DNA from: Carallia brachiata
Taxonomy: Eukaryota; Streptophyta; Magnoliopsida; Malpighiales; Rhizophoraceae
Assembly (NCBI GenBank): GCA_021464245.1
Contig: JADCRB010000120.1
Location: 4,795 to 68,794 of the forward strand
DNA: 64,000 nucleotides
Reading direction: 5' to 3'
Shown: positions 1 through 10,213 of the stretch, in pieces
How the letters are laid out: the number at the start of each line of letters is the position of its first letter
How positions within the stretch are numbered: position 1 is the first letter of the stretch
Translations under genes and position numbers: made by a program
Notes under the pieces: model-generated
Seen by the model: only the letters and a program-made list of their open reading frames with translations
Told to the model about the DNA's origin: nothing
The model's database searches: none

Positions 1-178
1 GGGCGAGCCTTGGCGCAACAGTTGAATTGCTCCTTTAATGACCTTGAGGTCATGGATTCGAGGCATGGAAATAGCCTCTTTGCAAAATGCAAGGGAAAGG
101 TTACGTACATACGCACTCACTCTCCCTCTATCCCACGCTAATATAGGGAGCAATTTGTGCATTGGGTTAGTTTTTTTA
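1..178 (+). mobile_element. Au-type SINE, possibly cut by the window edge
   Basis: The sequence opens with GGGCGAGCCTTGGCGCAAC and continues with a tRNA-like B-box region (GAGGTCATGGATTCGAGG). The characteristic middle block GCCTCTTTGCAAAATGCAAGG follows, and the copy ends in TGCATTGGGTTAG plus a T run. This order is diagnostic of the Au SINE family of flowering plants (established family knowledge). The copy is diverged. The left target-site duplication would lie outside the window, so full length cannot be judged. Confidence 0.88.
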
Positions 179-439
179 GAGGAGATAGCAGCCCGTCAAT
201 GAGAATGACGCAGGTGAGAGAGAAGATTGAGTTCAAATCTCAAACCTCTTAATTAAAGGCATATAACTTTAACTACAACTAAAATAAGTTACCAATCAGT
301 CCAAAACATTCATAACTTTTTTCAACTAGTTTTACTTTTTAGCAGATTGACTAAACTTCATCCACAGATGGCCCAAATTCATACTAAAAGATTAAAAAAC
401 TTTAATTCAACAAACAGCAAAAATGTTCAGTGGACTTAC
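179..439. other. Intergenic; one tRNA-like B-box
   Basis: No gene is visible. A segment at about 205-250 ends in GAGTTCAAATCTC, which resembles a Pol III B box, so a second degraded SINE may sit here, but I see no poly-A tail or target duplication. The stretch AACAAACAGCAAAAATGTTC at 411 recurs near 55470, linking this edge to the duplicated unit farther right. Confidence 0.4.
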
Positions 440-840
440 ATTGTAAACACCATTCCGCATAAATGTTCCTTTCTCCGTGCATTTGTGCAATGATGTTTGC
501 AAGAAGCCTGAAAAACACAACAAGTAGAAATAACTGATGCTGAATTTCTACAAATTGGACTATGCTTTTCCACGAACAGATTCAATATTCCAACAAAGTC
601 TGTTTGACTATAATACAAGCGATAACAACAACCATAAAGAAATTTTACAATGTAATATGGAGAAAGAGCAAAAAAAAAAAATAGTACAAAAAACGAATAA
701 GCTTAAAAAATATGAAAATGCGTGAAGAACTAAAAAAAGAGAAAAAAGAAAAAGAAAAAGAAGAAAGAGAGAAAGAATCAAGACCTTTTTCTGCAAATAC
801 GTAGCGTAGAGGGATACCTAAGAGGCCGAAATCAGCAGCT
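440..840. repeat. Segmental-duplication block, old copy 1
   Basis: This block aligns with 12945-13200 joined to 16066-16140, and with 59310-59660. Shared landmarks in order are ATTCC.CAT.ATGTTCCTTT, GAAATAAC..ATGCTGAATTTCTACAAATT, CAGA.TCAA.ATTCCAACA and GATAACAACAACCATAA. It lacks the LTR element that splits copy A at 13205. It is more diverged than copies A and B are from each other, so it is probably the older duplicate. No open reading frame of note is present. Confidence 0.7.
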
Positions 841-1327
841 ATCAATATTTTTAATACTAAATCTTTAAATTTTTTTACGTTTGACTTCTAAACTTTTTTG
901 ATATTTCATTTGAGTTCTAATTTTTTGATTTTCTACCAAATTAGTCCCTCTATTTACTAAAAGTGATTAATCTATTAAAAAATGATTTTAACTTTAAAAA
1001 AAAATTATTTTAAAAAAATTAAATATATGAATTGATTGCTTTTTCTATTAAAAATATGCATATTACTTATTTAATTCGTATATTTGTTGATTAAAAAAAT
1101 ATTTAATTTACATATTTTGTTGATGAAAAAAATATTTAATTCATGTATTTAACATTTTTTAAATAATTTTTATTAAGTTAAACATTTATTAATCGATTGA
1201 CCACTTTTTGTAACTTAAAGGACTGATGTAGTATGAAATCAAAAAGTTTAGAACTCAAATGAAATGTCAAAAAAGTTTAGAACTTAAACGTAAAAAAAAC
1301 TAAAAGTTTAGAATTAAAAATATTGAT
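841..1327. mobile_element. MITE with about 90-bp terminal inverted repeats
   Basis: The left end begins ATCAATATTTTTAAT and the right end is its reverse complement. Complementarity continues inward for about 90 bp, including TTCTAAACTTTTTTGA and CATTTCATTTGAGTTCTAA. A relative of the same length (about 487 bp) lies at 17012-17498. The interior is AT-rich and non-coding. The target duplication is unclear, so I leave the superfamily open; long inverted repeats would fit a Mutator-type MITE. Confidence 0.75.
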
Positions 1328-1900
1328 ATCTTGTCTTTCAAATCATGTGGAAGGATAACTAAATTTACCTGGATACCCTCCGTAACAGTTGCGAGTCCCG
1401 GCAGTTGAACCATGAAAGGAGACGCGATTTTACCTAAATACCCTCCTCAACCTTACGTTATTTGTTTTATTATTTATTTTAGTTAATTGACTCTAGATAG
1501 AATGGAAAATTTTAATCCTGAAGAAAAATTTAAGATGTCTACCTTTCTTCTTTCCAACAAAAAAAAATGATTTTTCAAAACATGAAATAAAATAAAAGCT
1601 GAAAAGTCAATGTCTGAAGAGGATTTCGCAAAACTGGATCAATTAAAGTAGGGTTAACCCACGACGGCTCTTCTTCTCTTAGGAACTATAATTGTAAAAT
1701 TTGATTGCAATTTGCAAATGCTTGAATAAAGATGGGCTACTATAATTGATTGTGTGTTACATTAATACAGAGACACATCGTTTTGCTTGCTAAACTAATA
1801 TGTAATCTTATACTTATAAGCTTACTTGAAAACAACGATTATAAATCAAAGTTTTTGAACTAAATCCGACTCTAACTCAGTTAAAGGTCTGATTTTCTGG
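1328..1900. repeat. Conserved intergenic block, copy 1
   Basis: This is collinear with 17690-18040, 30100-30740 and 60755-61470. Landmarks are AATTTACCTGGATACCCTCC, a short poly-pyrimidine block, a TTTGATTGCAAATT-like block, GATGGGCTA.T.TAAT and CTTATA.TTATAAGCTTAC. It lies just outside the putative minus-strand promoter of the repeated unit. No coding signal is seen. Confidence 0.65.
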
Positions 1901-2103
1901 ATCATTAGGTTGGTGTCGGACTAATGATTCAATTGTTTTATTTTCTCACAAAAATAATTAATTTTTTATATTAATATAATATAAAAAGCTTAACTCAGTT
2001 AATATTGATTATTATGTTAAAAAATATACAAAAAAATTATGATAATTTCTCTCAGTGCCGTCCCATTGTCCCCTTCTTTTGGTTATCAAGAACTATTAGA
2101 ATG
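1901..2103. other. AT-rich intergenic sequence
   Basis: Nothing supportable beyond A/T tracts leading into the SINE-like element. Confidence 0.5.
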
Positions 2104-2240
2104 TGGCAGACGTTTAGCCCAAGTGGTGGGGAGTGTGCCCCCCACCACTCCAAGCAGAGGTTCAAATCCCTGCTTAAGTACCCCCAATGCCCCAATTCGA
2201 CTTTCCTTAATTAGTTGAGCCTAATAAAAAAAAACAAAAA
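2104..2240 (+). mobile_element. tRNA-derived SINE-like element
   Basis: An A-box-like TTTAGCCCAAGTGGTGGGG and a B box AGGTTCAAATCCCTGC lie about 40 bp apart. They are followed by a short tail and an A-rich end. Similar hexamers (ATTAGA) flank the element, but the duplication is short and imperfect. Family not recognised. Confidence 0.55.
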
Positions 2241-2859
2241 AGACCCATTAGATTAATTTGTTGAAGTGCCAGTGCGCGTCCTAAGGAAGAAAGGAAATGA
2301 AAGTTGAAGCAACATTCAAAACTGACCCAAAGACATATTTCAAATCAATTAAGTTTTAGATAAAAAAATAAAGTCCTATCTTCCATTATATTGTTATTTG
2401 TTTTCAGTCCTATCTTCGATAGCTTGCTCTTCGTTATTGGCCCAAGCTTCCTCAGAGTTGACTTATCTGTGGCAACGATGCCAGTCTCAGTGTTAACTGT
2501 TGAATGACTATCTATTGGGACTCCCCCCTATTTTAACTTTTTGCTCTTGAGACAGATACAAGGAGAAAAGATGAGAAAATACTATAGAGTTGCCAAAATA
2601 AGACGTCAAATTAAAATCTCGAGCCAGAATCTCGTTGCGGCTCCGGAATAAAGCTCAGAAACATATATGGACACCAAGTTTCGACATCCTGCCTTGATAG
2701 CAACTCCATGGATGGTACAAAACTGACCCTTAGACAGTACCACCAATCAAAGCAAAACTCCCCTGCTTCGTAATTTATAAGCAGGTCGATTCAGGACTCT
2801 CGGATCACACGTGCTCCGGGGCCTGATGCCTTTTCGCAGTCATTCGTTTTTTTGAGGTC
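2241..2859. other. Upstream region of LecRK relic 1
   Basis: No gene seen. TAATTTATAAGC at about 2770 resembles the TATA-like motif found in the repeated intergenic units at 29999 and 60660, but the wider context does not align. It could be a promoter remnant for the pseudogene that begins downstream. Confidence 0.35.
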
Positions 2860-5232
2860 TTCAAAACTATTTTCTTGTATTCTATGGTTCCCAATGGTGC
2901 CCATGCCAGTTCAATGAGCTTAGATTTGACAAAGTCTTCGAGAAATTTTCCTGAAGGGAGATGCAGTTTCGCGAACGGAAAGATTCTGCTCACACTCTCG
3001 TTGAGCTCCGTACAAAACCACAGCTTTGGTCGGGCAACATATGCAAAACCTTTACACCTTCGGAACAAGGCATCTGGAAGGCTTTCCGATTCAGTACCCA
3101 TTTCTCCTTCACCATCAGCAGAATGGTTACAGGGACCTATGCCGATGGGCTAACATTTTTCCTGGTTCCCGATGGCTCCAGAATTCCTCCTAACGTGAAA
3201 GCGGAGGTGGTCTTGGTCTGTCAAGGACGACACAGAGGCAACTAATCCAGAACTCAACCATTTTGTTGCCGTGGAGTTTGACACATTTCATAATTCCTGG
3301 GCGAGAACTCAGGGAAATTATGATAGCAGCATTGTTACAAACGGGCTTGAAGGATCCCAGGTACTCACGCAGGTATCGTTATCAATTCCATGAAATCTGT
3401 TTCAAATGAGTCTCGGCAAGGGAAAACAGAGGGATCCAATGTTACAGATGTTTGGATTGCATACGATTCAAGCCGAAAAAATTTGAGTGTCGTATACACC
3501 AATATTGTTAATAATAACTCAACTGTGCTCCGCAAGATTTCTGCTACCATCGATTTAGCTAACTGTCTGCCTGAATGAGTTACGTTTGGCTTTTCTGCCA
3601 GTACCGCACCTGAGACTTTTGGGTTAAATGCCATTGAGTCATGGGAGTTCAATTCCACTACGGACGTACGTTGATGAAACTGAAGGATTTTAGGCATGTT
3701 CAGAAGATGAAGTTCCTAGTTGATGCAAGGTAAAGAACCAAAAGATCAAAAGAAAGAAGCTGCAGAAAAGTGCAGCAAGGATATGCTCTGCAGAAAATAA
3801 GAAAATGCAGTGGAAAGATGCAGAGAAACTTGCTGGAATTCAGCAAGGAGAAGAGAATTAGAAATGATTTCTCTTTCTACTTTCATTAATCATCAAAGCC
3901 TCTTTATATATAGGGATTTTTACATTCAAATTTAACAAACACTAGCTGTTAAACTAGCTGTTGGAGTTGACAGTTTTTTGTAAATTCAAATTGAAACTTG
4001 AACTTCAAATTTCTGGAGGGAAGCGTTGAGAATGCAGCAGCCAATTCTAACAGAAACCCAGTCCATTTCACACATGAAATCTGCGCAATCCCAATTCAGG
4101 TGGTATTGACTACTGTTTCATGTGGATTTGTCATTGGAATGGTTTTTGTTTGGCTTGCTTTAAGAAAAAGGATGAGAAAACGCAAAAAATTAGCTGATCC
4201 TGTCCTCGATGTATGTCTGGGGGGGGAATTTAAAAACGGAACAACATCTATGAAGTTTTACTATAACGAATTGGCTGGTGCAATGAATGACTTTTCGGAA
4301 GGAGAGAAGCTTGAAGAAGGAGGCCGTGCTGCGGTCTACAGGGGTTTCTTGAAGGATTTGAACTGTCACATTGCTGTTAAGAGGGTCTCAAGAGAATCTA
4401 AGTAAGGTCTCAAGGAGTTTGAATCAGAAGTCAGGATCATTAGCCGACTAAGACATGGGAATCTGGTGAAGCTCATTGGCTGGTGCCAAGAAAAAGAACT
4501 ACTTGCATACGAGTACTTACCCCAAGGCAGCTTAGATTCTCATCTATTTAAAGAAAAGGGCTTGTTGCCGTGGACGCTGGGGTACAAAATTGCACAAGAC
4601 TTGGCTTGTGCATTGCTATATCTGCATGAAGAAGGGGACCAATGTGTGCTGCACAGGGACATTAAACCAAGCAATATTATGCTGGATTCTGATTTTAATG
4701 CGAAGCTTGGCGACTGGCAAGGCTTGTTGATCATGCAAAAGGATGGCAAACCACCATGTTGGCCGGTACCATGGGCTATATGGCCTCGTAATGTTTCAGA
4801 TCCGGCAAAGCGGCGAAAGAGTCGGATGTCTACAGCTTTGGAATTGTAATTCTCGAGATAGCCTGTGGAAGAAGGGTTTTTGAGTCATGGAGAGAAGAAG
4901 ATCAGGTCACAATAGTAGAGTGGGTTTGGGAGTTGCATGGAGTGGGAAAACATGTTGAAGCTGTAGACCCAAAGATTGGTGACGATTTTGATGCTGCACA
5001 GGTGAAGAGACTAATGATTGTTGGATTCTGGTGTATGCACCCTGATCCCACTTTTAGGCCTACAATAAGACAAGTTACTAATGTATTGCTCAATGCTAAG
5101 GCTCCCCTGCCTGTTATTTCATCAGATGTGCCCATTCCAGCTTATCTTGCTCCTCCATCAAAGCCATCCTCATTCTATTGTTTGTCATCAAGCAGTTCTG
5201 CGCTCAATAGCGCAAGCAATACCCACAATTAA
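2860..5232 (+). pseudogene. L-type lectin receptor kinase pseudogene (relic 1)
   Basis: An intact relative would be a plasma-membrane receptor with a legume-lectin ectodomain, one membrane helix and a cytosolic Ser/Thr kinase, single exon. Here the lectin part (about 2880-3680) reads in several frames: FGRATYAKPLHL, then THFSFTI and ADGLTFFLVPDGSR, then VAVEFDTFHNSW, then DVWIAYDSS. A TGG-to-TGA stop occurs at LPE*VTFGF (about 3576). About 340 bp of foreign sequence separates lectin and membrane helix. The juxtamembrane and kinase part follows ([23 protein letters not shown]), with a stop at 4403-4405. [13 protein letters not shown] is preserved, but about 10 bases are lost at DFG (about 4712), which destroys the metal-binding motif and the frame. 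Another stop follows GYMA. The C-terminal lobe ends at 5232 with VPIPAYLAPPSKPSSFY, typical of the subfamily. Certainly non-functional. Confidence 0.93.
3669..4005. mobile_element. Non-LecRK insert inside relic 1, LTR-like
   Basis: The sequence between the lectin end (FNSTTDV) and the juxtamembrane LEGSVEN has no counterpart in the other LecRK relics. It is purine-rich at first (repeated GCAG/AAGAAG) and then contains CCTCTTTATATATAGGG, which looks like a TATA region of an LTR, with an A/T-rich end. A solo LTR is a reasonable reading, but I could not place TG..CA ends with a 5-bp duplication. Confidence 0.4.
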
Positions 5233-6207
5233 TGATAGGGTCTTGTTTATGGAAACTAACTCGAGACATTACCCCCTAAATAAGGTCGATACAAATAATG
5301 CATTACATGCAAGCTCAGTCTCCTGGAAGAGCAGGGCTCTTACTCTTATGTAAAGTTCAAAATCCTTAGAAACAAGAAAAATAAGTTGTCTACAGCTAAC
5401 GGCTCACTGCAATAGGATTTTCCTATAAAATTTGTCAGTAATTTTCTTGCCCAATCTACCTTTTTTAGATCCTTCAGATGTCTGGATTATAAATGATTTT
5501 TTTTTCTTTTTCTTTTTTCTTTAAAAAAGGGTCCGGATTAGTGTATGATTCAAGCCAGAAAACTGTTGGAGTGGCATTTGTGCACATTAGCAGCGATAGT
5601 AACTTCGGTTGCTATTTGTTATGAATGTTTACATCTATCAATTTCATACTAACGTGACTTTTATGCTTTATTAAAAAAAAAAAAAAAAAAAACTAATATC
5701 ACATGTTTACAATTCTCAAAGAAAATAAAAATAAAAGATAAAAAATAAAAAATAAAACTTATTTCCTCATTCTCCTATTTACCTCTATTTATGGAGAAAA
5801 CGTTTCATACTGATGTAAAAACCAAGAAAATGAATTAAAATTTAAACCTTCAAATTTTGAAATTTAGATACTTTTTGAGAGGGGAATTTGGTAGAAGAAC
5901 AAAGTTGTATAGATCTTAAGGATTGTCAATTAAGTGTCATTGGTTGAGTATTTTTTCCCCCTTTTTTCCAAGTTTCATCAAAATTAAAACTCTTATTTTG
6001 TAGGAATTTGAGAGATGTGAAGTTTGAACTTATGGTTTTCCCAAGCTGCGGCTAGGCTAACTCATCTAAGCCTAATTTGTTTTGTTACTTCTTATGTTGG
6101 CAAGAATCAATGTTGCCAATGGTCGGAAAAATAGAAGCCAACTGGACTAGGAGATTAATGAGAAACAAAAAAAACAGAGATGAAAAGAGAAAGAGTGAGA
6201 GAGGTTA
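5233..6207. other. Intergenic, with a tiny lectin-domain relic
   Basis: Mostly AT-rich. At about 5542-5620 one frame reads VYDSSQKTVGVAFVHI, which aligns with the DVWIAYDSSQK.LS..YT.I segment of the LecRK lectin domains nearby. A fragment of yet another LecRK copy probably lies here. The rest, including a poly-A run at 5672, shows nothing supportable. Confidence 0.45.
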
Positions 6208-6951
6208 CAATTTACAGAAGATCCGCCTGTGCAGTTCACCACATATCACAATACTTGGATTCCACCTGGTAATCATGTGTATATCAGCATCAATTCAACG
6301 AAATCTGTTGTAAATGTGTCTTGGCAATGGGAAACAGAAGAATTGAAAGCTACAGAAGATTGGATTGCTTATGATTCAAGCCAGAAAGTTTTGAGTTTGC
6401 ATGCCAACACAGTTATTGAAAGCAACCTTCCCACTGTTGTTGATTTGGCTAAATATTTGCCTGAGTACCACTTTCGCATTCTCTGCCAGCACAGGATATA
6501 AAAATTTAGGGGAAAATAATGCTCAGTCAAGGGAGTTCAATTCGAGTTCAGAAATTGGTGAAAGCCAATCTATTTTGTACAGTTCAGTAACAAAACCTGC
6601 GTTCATCAAGTTTGTTCTAGGACTCATCACGGTCGCGTGTGGCTTCAGTATTGGAATAGGCTTTATTTTGCTTGCTGTCTGGAGGACAAAGGATAAGGGC
6701 ATAAAACTCTATGATCGTGTATTCAACTTATCTTTTCGGGATGAATTTAGGGATGGTAGACCTAAGAGATTTTCTTGTGATGAGTTGGTTACTGTGACTA
6801 CTGACTTCTCAAGAGGAAACCTTGGAGAAGGAGGATGCGGCAGAGTCTACAGGAATTTCCTGAAGGACCTAAACTGTTGTGTAGCTGTTAAGAGGGTATC
6901 AAGAGGTTCTGAGCATGGCCATAAAGAGTTCGTATCACATTTACCTACAAT
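6208..6951 (+). pseudogene. LecRK fragment (relic 2), lectin end to kinase start
   Basis: The relic begins inside the lectin domain (VQFTTYHNTWIPPGNHVYI, then DWIAYDSSQKVLS and DLAKYLPE). It shifts frame near 6465, then continues through an ectodomain tail, a membrane helix (FVLGLITVACGFSIGIGFIL) and the glycine loop LGEGGCGRVYRNFLKD with VAVKRVSRGS. It stops abruptly at 6951, where homology jumps to the intergenic block also found at 55764. Compared with relic 8 at 53.4 kb, whose membrane and kinase start are nearly the same (ILLAVWRTKDKG), about 2 kb corresponding to 53690-55760 has been deleted. No catalytic loop remains. Confidence 0.9.
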
Positions 6952-7255
6952 ATGAGACAGCCAAGTTGTAATGCTGGACATTCACAACAATCAAGAAAAG
7001 CACTTGGGTGTACCTAATGGAGAATTGAGGATGGATCCACAACAGAAGCAAGGTTCACAACCTTTGTGCTGTGATCACTAACCATGCGTTGGGTTCCTTA
7101 AATATATAAATGAGCAGAGGATGATCTTGGATTATAACATTGTCGCTGAATTAAAAATTTTTTTATGCTAAAGTGCGCAAAGTACAAAATTCTGACATTT
7201 GGCATTAAAATAAATAGTCAATAAAAGCAATGGGATTTTCCTTTATAGATGCTTG

Positions 7256-7793
7256 TGTTAGTGAGTCTAGCTTCATTGTTGTTCATGTTTGTCATTTCTA
7301 GTATTGAAGAAGATAGTTGAACATTGCTGGACAGCAGAAAAAGATGTAACAGAGGACTTTTTGGTCTTGTTCTTCTAAATGTAATGACTTAGTTAGAATT
7401 GAACCAATGTTTAGTGATGTTTGGTTGGCATAATTTAAGAAGGACAGCAGATGAAGTTCTTGTATGATATGACTAAGCTTTTAAGCAATGATGTGAGCTA
7501 CTTTTGTTAGTGGTAGTAGGTAGTTGACAGCATATGGATGTTAGCTTGTATCAGTGAACAAATGAGCATGGGAAACATGTTTTTCCTTAATCATTTGCTG
7601 TACTTTGAATTGCAATATATATGTATGAGTAATGGAGACCCAATGTGGTGCTTTTTGCCCCAATTTTAGTCTCTCATCTCTTTTTATTCTGCTAGTTTTG
7701 TTTTCTGCAAAGTCAGTTTTGCTGGTTTGCTCTCTGCAAACACTTACACTGTCAAGGTTCATAGTGTTCATTGCATGCTACTTTTTGCTAACA
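7256..7793 (+). repeat. 5' LTR of element 1
   Basis: This is a 538-bp repeat starting TGTTAGTGAGTC and ending TTTTTGCTAACA, with TGTTA..TAACA inverted tips. It is matched by 9672-10213. Confidence 0.95.
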
Positions 7794-7805
7794 TGGTATC
7801 AGAGC
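7794..7805 (+). promoter_or_regulatory. Primer-binding site (initiator tRNA-Met type)
   Basis: TGGTATCAGAGC directly follows the 5' LTR and matches the 3' end of plant initiator methionine tRNA, the usual primer of plant Copia elements. Confidence 0.93.
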
Positions 7806-7927
7806 TGTAGATGATCTTTAAGGGACCTGTCATTGTGAGTGAAACACAAGAGAAACATTGTGAGGAAGAGAAGTGAGAGAGAGTTTTTTGCTGCTGTTTG
7901 TATTTCAAAATTCTTGTAACTTTTGTC

Positions 7928-9677
7928 ATGGCCTCAGCAAACTACAATCCTATGCCACCATTTAAGTTCAGTGGTGAGAATTATGTGCAGTGGACTGTCC
8001 TTATGAAGACTTATCTGAAGGCTTATGATCTTTGGGAAGTAACAGAGAATGGAGGAGAGCCACCTGCAGTTCCAACAAATCCCACAGTGGCACAATTGAA
8101 GAATCACAGTGAACAAGTTGCTAAGTACTTTAAAGCACTCTCTTGCATACAAACTGCTGTTAGTGAGGGCATTCTTTCAAGGATTATGGCCTGTGAGACA
8201 GCACAACAAGCTTGGCAAAAGCTCAAGGAGGAGTTTGGAGAGTCAGATAAGTCAAGGAACATGAGACTCTTGAACCTAAGAAGAGAGTATGATGCCTTGA
8301 AGATGAATGACTCAGAAACTGTCAAGGAGTTTGGGACGATTGATGAAGATTGTCAATCAAATGAGACTCCTTGGAGATGACATATCAACTCAGAAAATAG
8401 TGGAGAAGGTTTGGTGAGTTTACCTATGAAGTTTGAAGCCAAGGTGACTTCTCTTGAAGACTCTAAGGATTTGTCACAAATCACAGTTGCTGAACTTTTC
8501 AATGCTCTACAAATACATGAGCAAAGAAGAGCACTAAACCAAGATAGACCTATTGAAGGTGCTTTGATGGCAAAAGCAAAGGGTAAGGCTCACTCAAAGC
8601 AGCAAGGAGATGTGAAGATAGAGAAAAGTGAAGCTGAAAATAGTATGAGCAGCAAAGAGAATAATTTGTGTGAAATCTGCAAGAGACTTGGTCATTTCTC
8701 AAAAATTGTTGGAGAAGACCAGACGTAGTGTGCAGATTTGTATTTGTAACAAAAAGGGTCATGTTGAGAGGATATGCAGGTCAAAGAGAAGCCAACATCA
8801 GGATCAGCAGTCGCATGCAAATCAGAGACAGCAACAACAACAACAAGCTGAGGTTGCTGGTGTTGTCAAGCATGAAATTGAGGAGGAGCTTTTTGTAGCT
8901 TCTTGTGATCTAACCTACAAAGATGGAGATTCATGGCTTATTGATAGTGGATGCACACATCATATGTGTCCACTGCCAAATGTTTTTGAAAAATTGGATA
9001 GAAGCTATGCTTCCAAGGTGAAAATTGGAGATGGAAGGCTGTTGAAGGTTCAAGGAAGGGGAAGTGTTGCTGTTCATACATTCTCAGGTATAATATACAT
9101 TCAAGATGTGTTCTTTGTTCCTGAGATAAGTCAAAATATGTTAAGTGTGGCTCAATTGCTAGAAAGTGGTTATTCTTTGTTTTTCAAAGACAAGTGCTGC
9201 ACTATCTTAGATTCAGCTGGAGCTGAACTAATCATGGTAAAAATGAAAGGAAAAAGCTTTCCTTTAGACTTCACTGATGTGAATATGTCTGCTCTTAACA
9301 ATATTGCTGGAAATTCGGTCCTATGGCATGAAAGAATGGACCATGATCACATAGCAGCTTTGGAAAATCTGCATAAGGATAAATTGGTTCTTGATATGCC
9401 TAAGGTCACAAATTCGGATGATGACTGGAAGGCCTGTCCACTTGGGATGCAAACAAAGGTTTTTTCTACTGGTGGTCAAGCTCTAAGGGCCATTAACAAG
9501 CAAGGTTTTACTGCTGGAGCTGAAAGTTCAAAGGAACAAGGCATCGCAACTCAAGAAGAAGAAGCAAGAAAGCTGGTTTACTGTGAACCTGAGAACCAAT
9601 GTTCTGATCTGGTTAAGTTTGAGAAGCTCAGCATTGAAATGGAAGTGAACAGAAATGAAGCTAAGGAGGAGTGTTAG
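7928..9677 (+). pseudogene. Gag-protease polyprotein relic of element 1
   Basis: The start MASANYNPMPPFKFSGENY is the usual opening of Copia Gag (UBN2 family: FSGENYVQW, LWEV, AWQKLKEEFG). Frame is lost near 8335 and again near 8410 by single-base indels. A first CCHC knuckle is damaged (CEICKRLGHFSKI, last Cys lost) and a second is shortened (CNKKGHVERIC). From 8670 one open frame runs to the end: the aspartic protease motif WLIDSGCTHHM, then a GAG-pre-integrase start (LWHERMDHDH). After CPLGMQTKVFS it jumps to a tail, LVYCEPENQCSDL..FEKL, which looks like the end of Copia RNase H. A deletion thus joined pre-integrase to the RNase H terminus. The stop TAG lies inside the 3' LTR. Confidence 0.9.
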
Positions 9678-10213
9678 TGAGTCTAGCTTCATTGTTGTTC
9701 ATGTTTGTCATTTCTAGTATTGAAGAAGATAGTTGAACATTGCTGGACAGCAGAAAAAGATGTAACAGAGGACTTTTTGGTCTTGTTCTTCTAAATGTAA
9801 TGACTTAGTTAGAATTGAACCAATGTTTAGTGATGTTTGGTTGGCATAATTTAAGAAGGACAGCAGATGAAGTTCTTGTATGATATGACTAAGCTTTTAA
9901 GCAATGATGTGAGCTACTTTTGTTAGTGGTAGTAGGTAGTTGACAGCATATGGATGATGTTAGCTTGTATCAGTGAACAAATGAGCATGGGAAACATGTT
10001 TTTCCTTAATCATTTGCTGTACTTTGAATTGCAATATATATGTATGAGTAATGGAGACCCAATGTGGTGCTTTTTGCCCCAATTTTAGTCTCTCATCTCT
10101 TTTTATTCTGCTAGTTTTGTTTTTCTGCAAAGTCAGTTTTGCTGGTTTGCTCTCTGCAAACACTTACACTGTCAAGGTTCATAGTGTTCATTGCATGCTA
10201 CTTTTTGCTAACA
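9672..10213 (+). repeat. 3' LTR of element 1
   Basis: 542 bp, identical to the 5' LTR apart from an extra GAT near 9955 and one extra T near 10122. It is preceded by the purine tract AAGGAGGAG. Confidence 0.95.

Larger units (their letters stand above)
7256..10213 (+). mobile_element. Non-autonomous Copia-type LTR retrotransposon (element 1)
   Basis: The element is complete at about 2.96 kb and bounded by the 5-bp duplication GCTTG (7251-7255 and 10214-10218). It has two LTRs, a primer-binding site, gag and protease relics and a purine tract before the 3' LTR. Copy B shows the unoccupied target (CTTTATAGATCCTTGAGAATC). The LTRs differ only by a 3-base and a 1-base indel in my reading, with no substitution, so insertion is recent. 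Integrase, reverse transcriptase and most of RNase H are missing, so movement would need a helper element. Confidence 0.95.

Noticed and set aside
2805..3101. Minus-strand frame across the lectin part of relic 1
   Set aside because: It is antisense shadow of the LecRK pseudogene. Similar shadows exist at 23170-23565, 27601-27921, 37692-38192 and 43358-43606.
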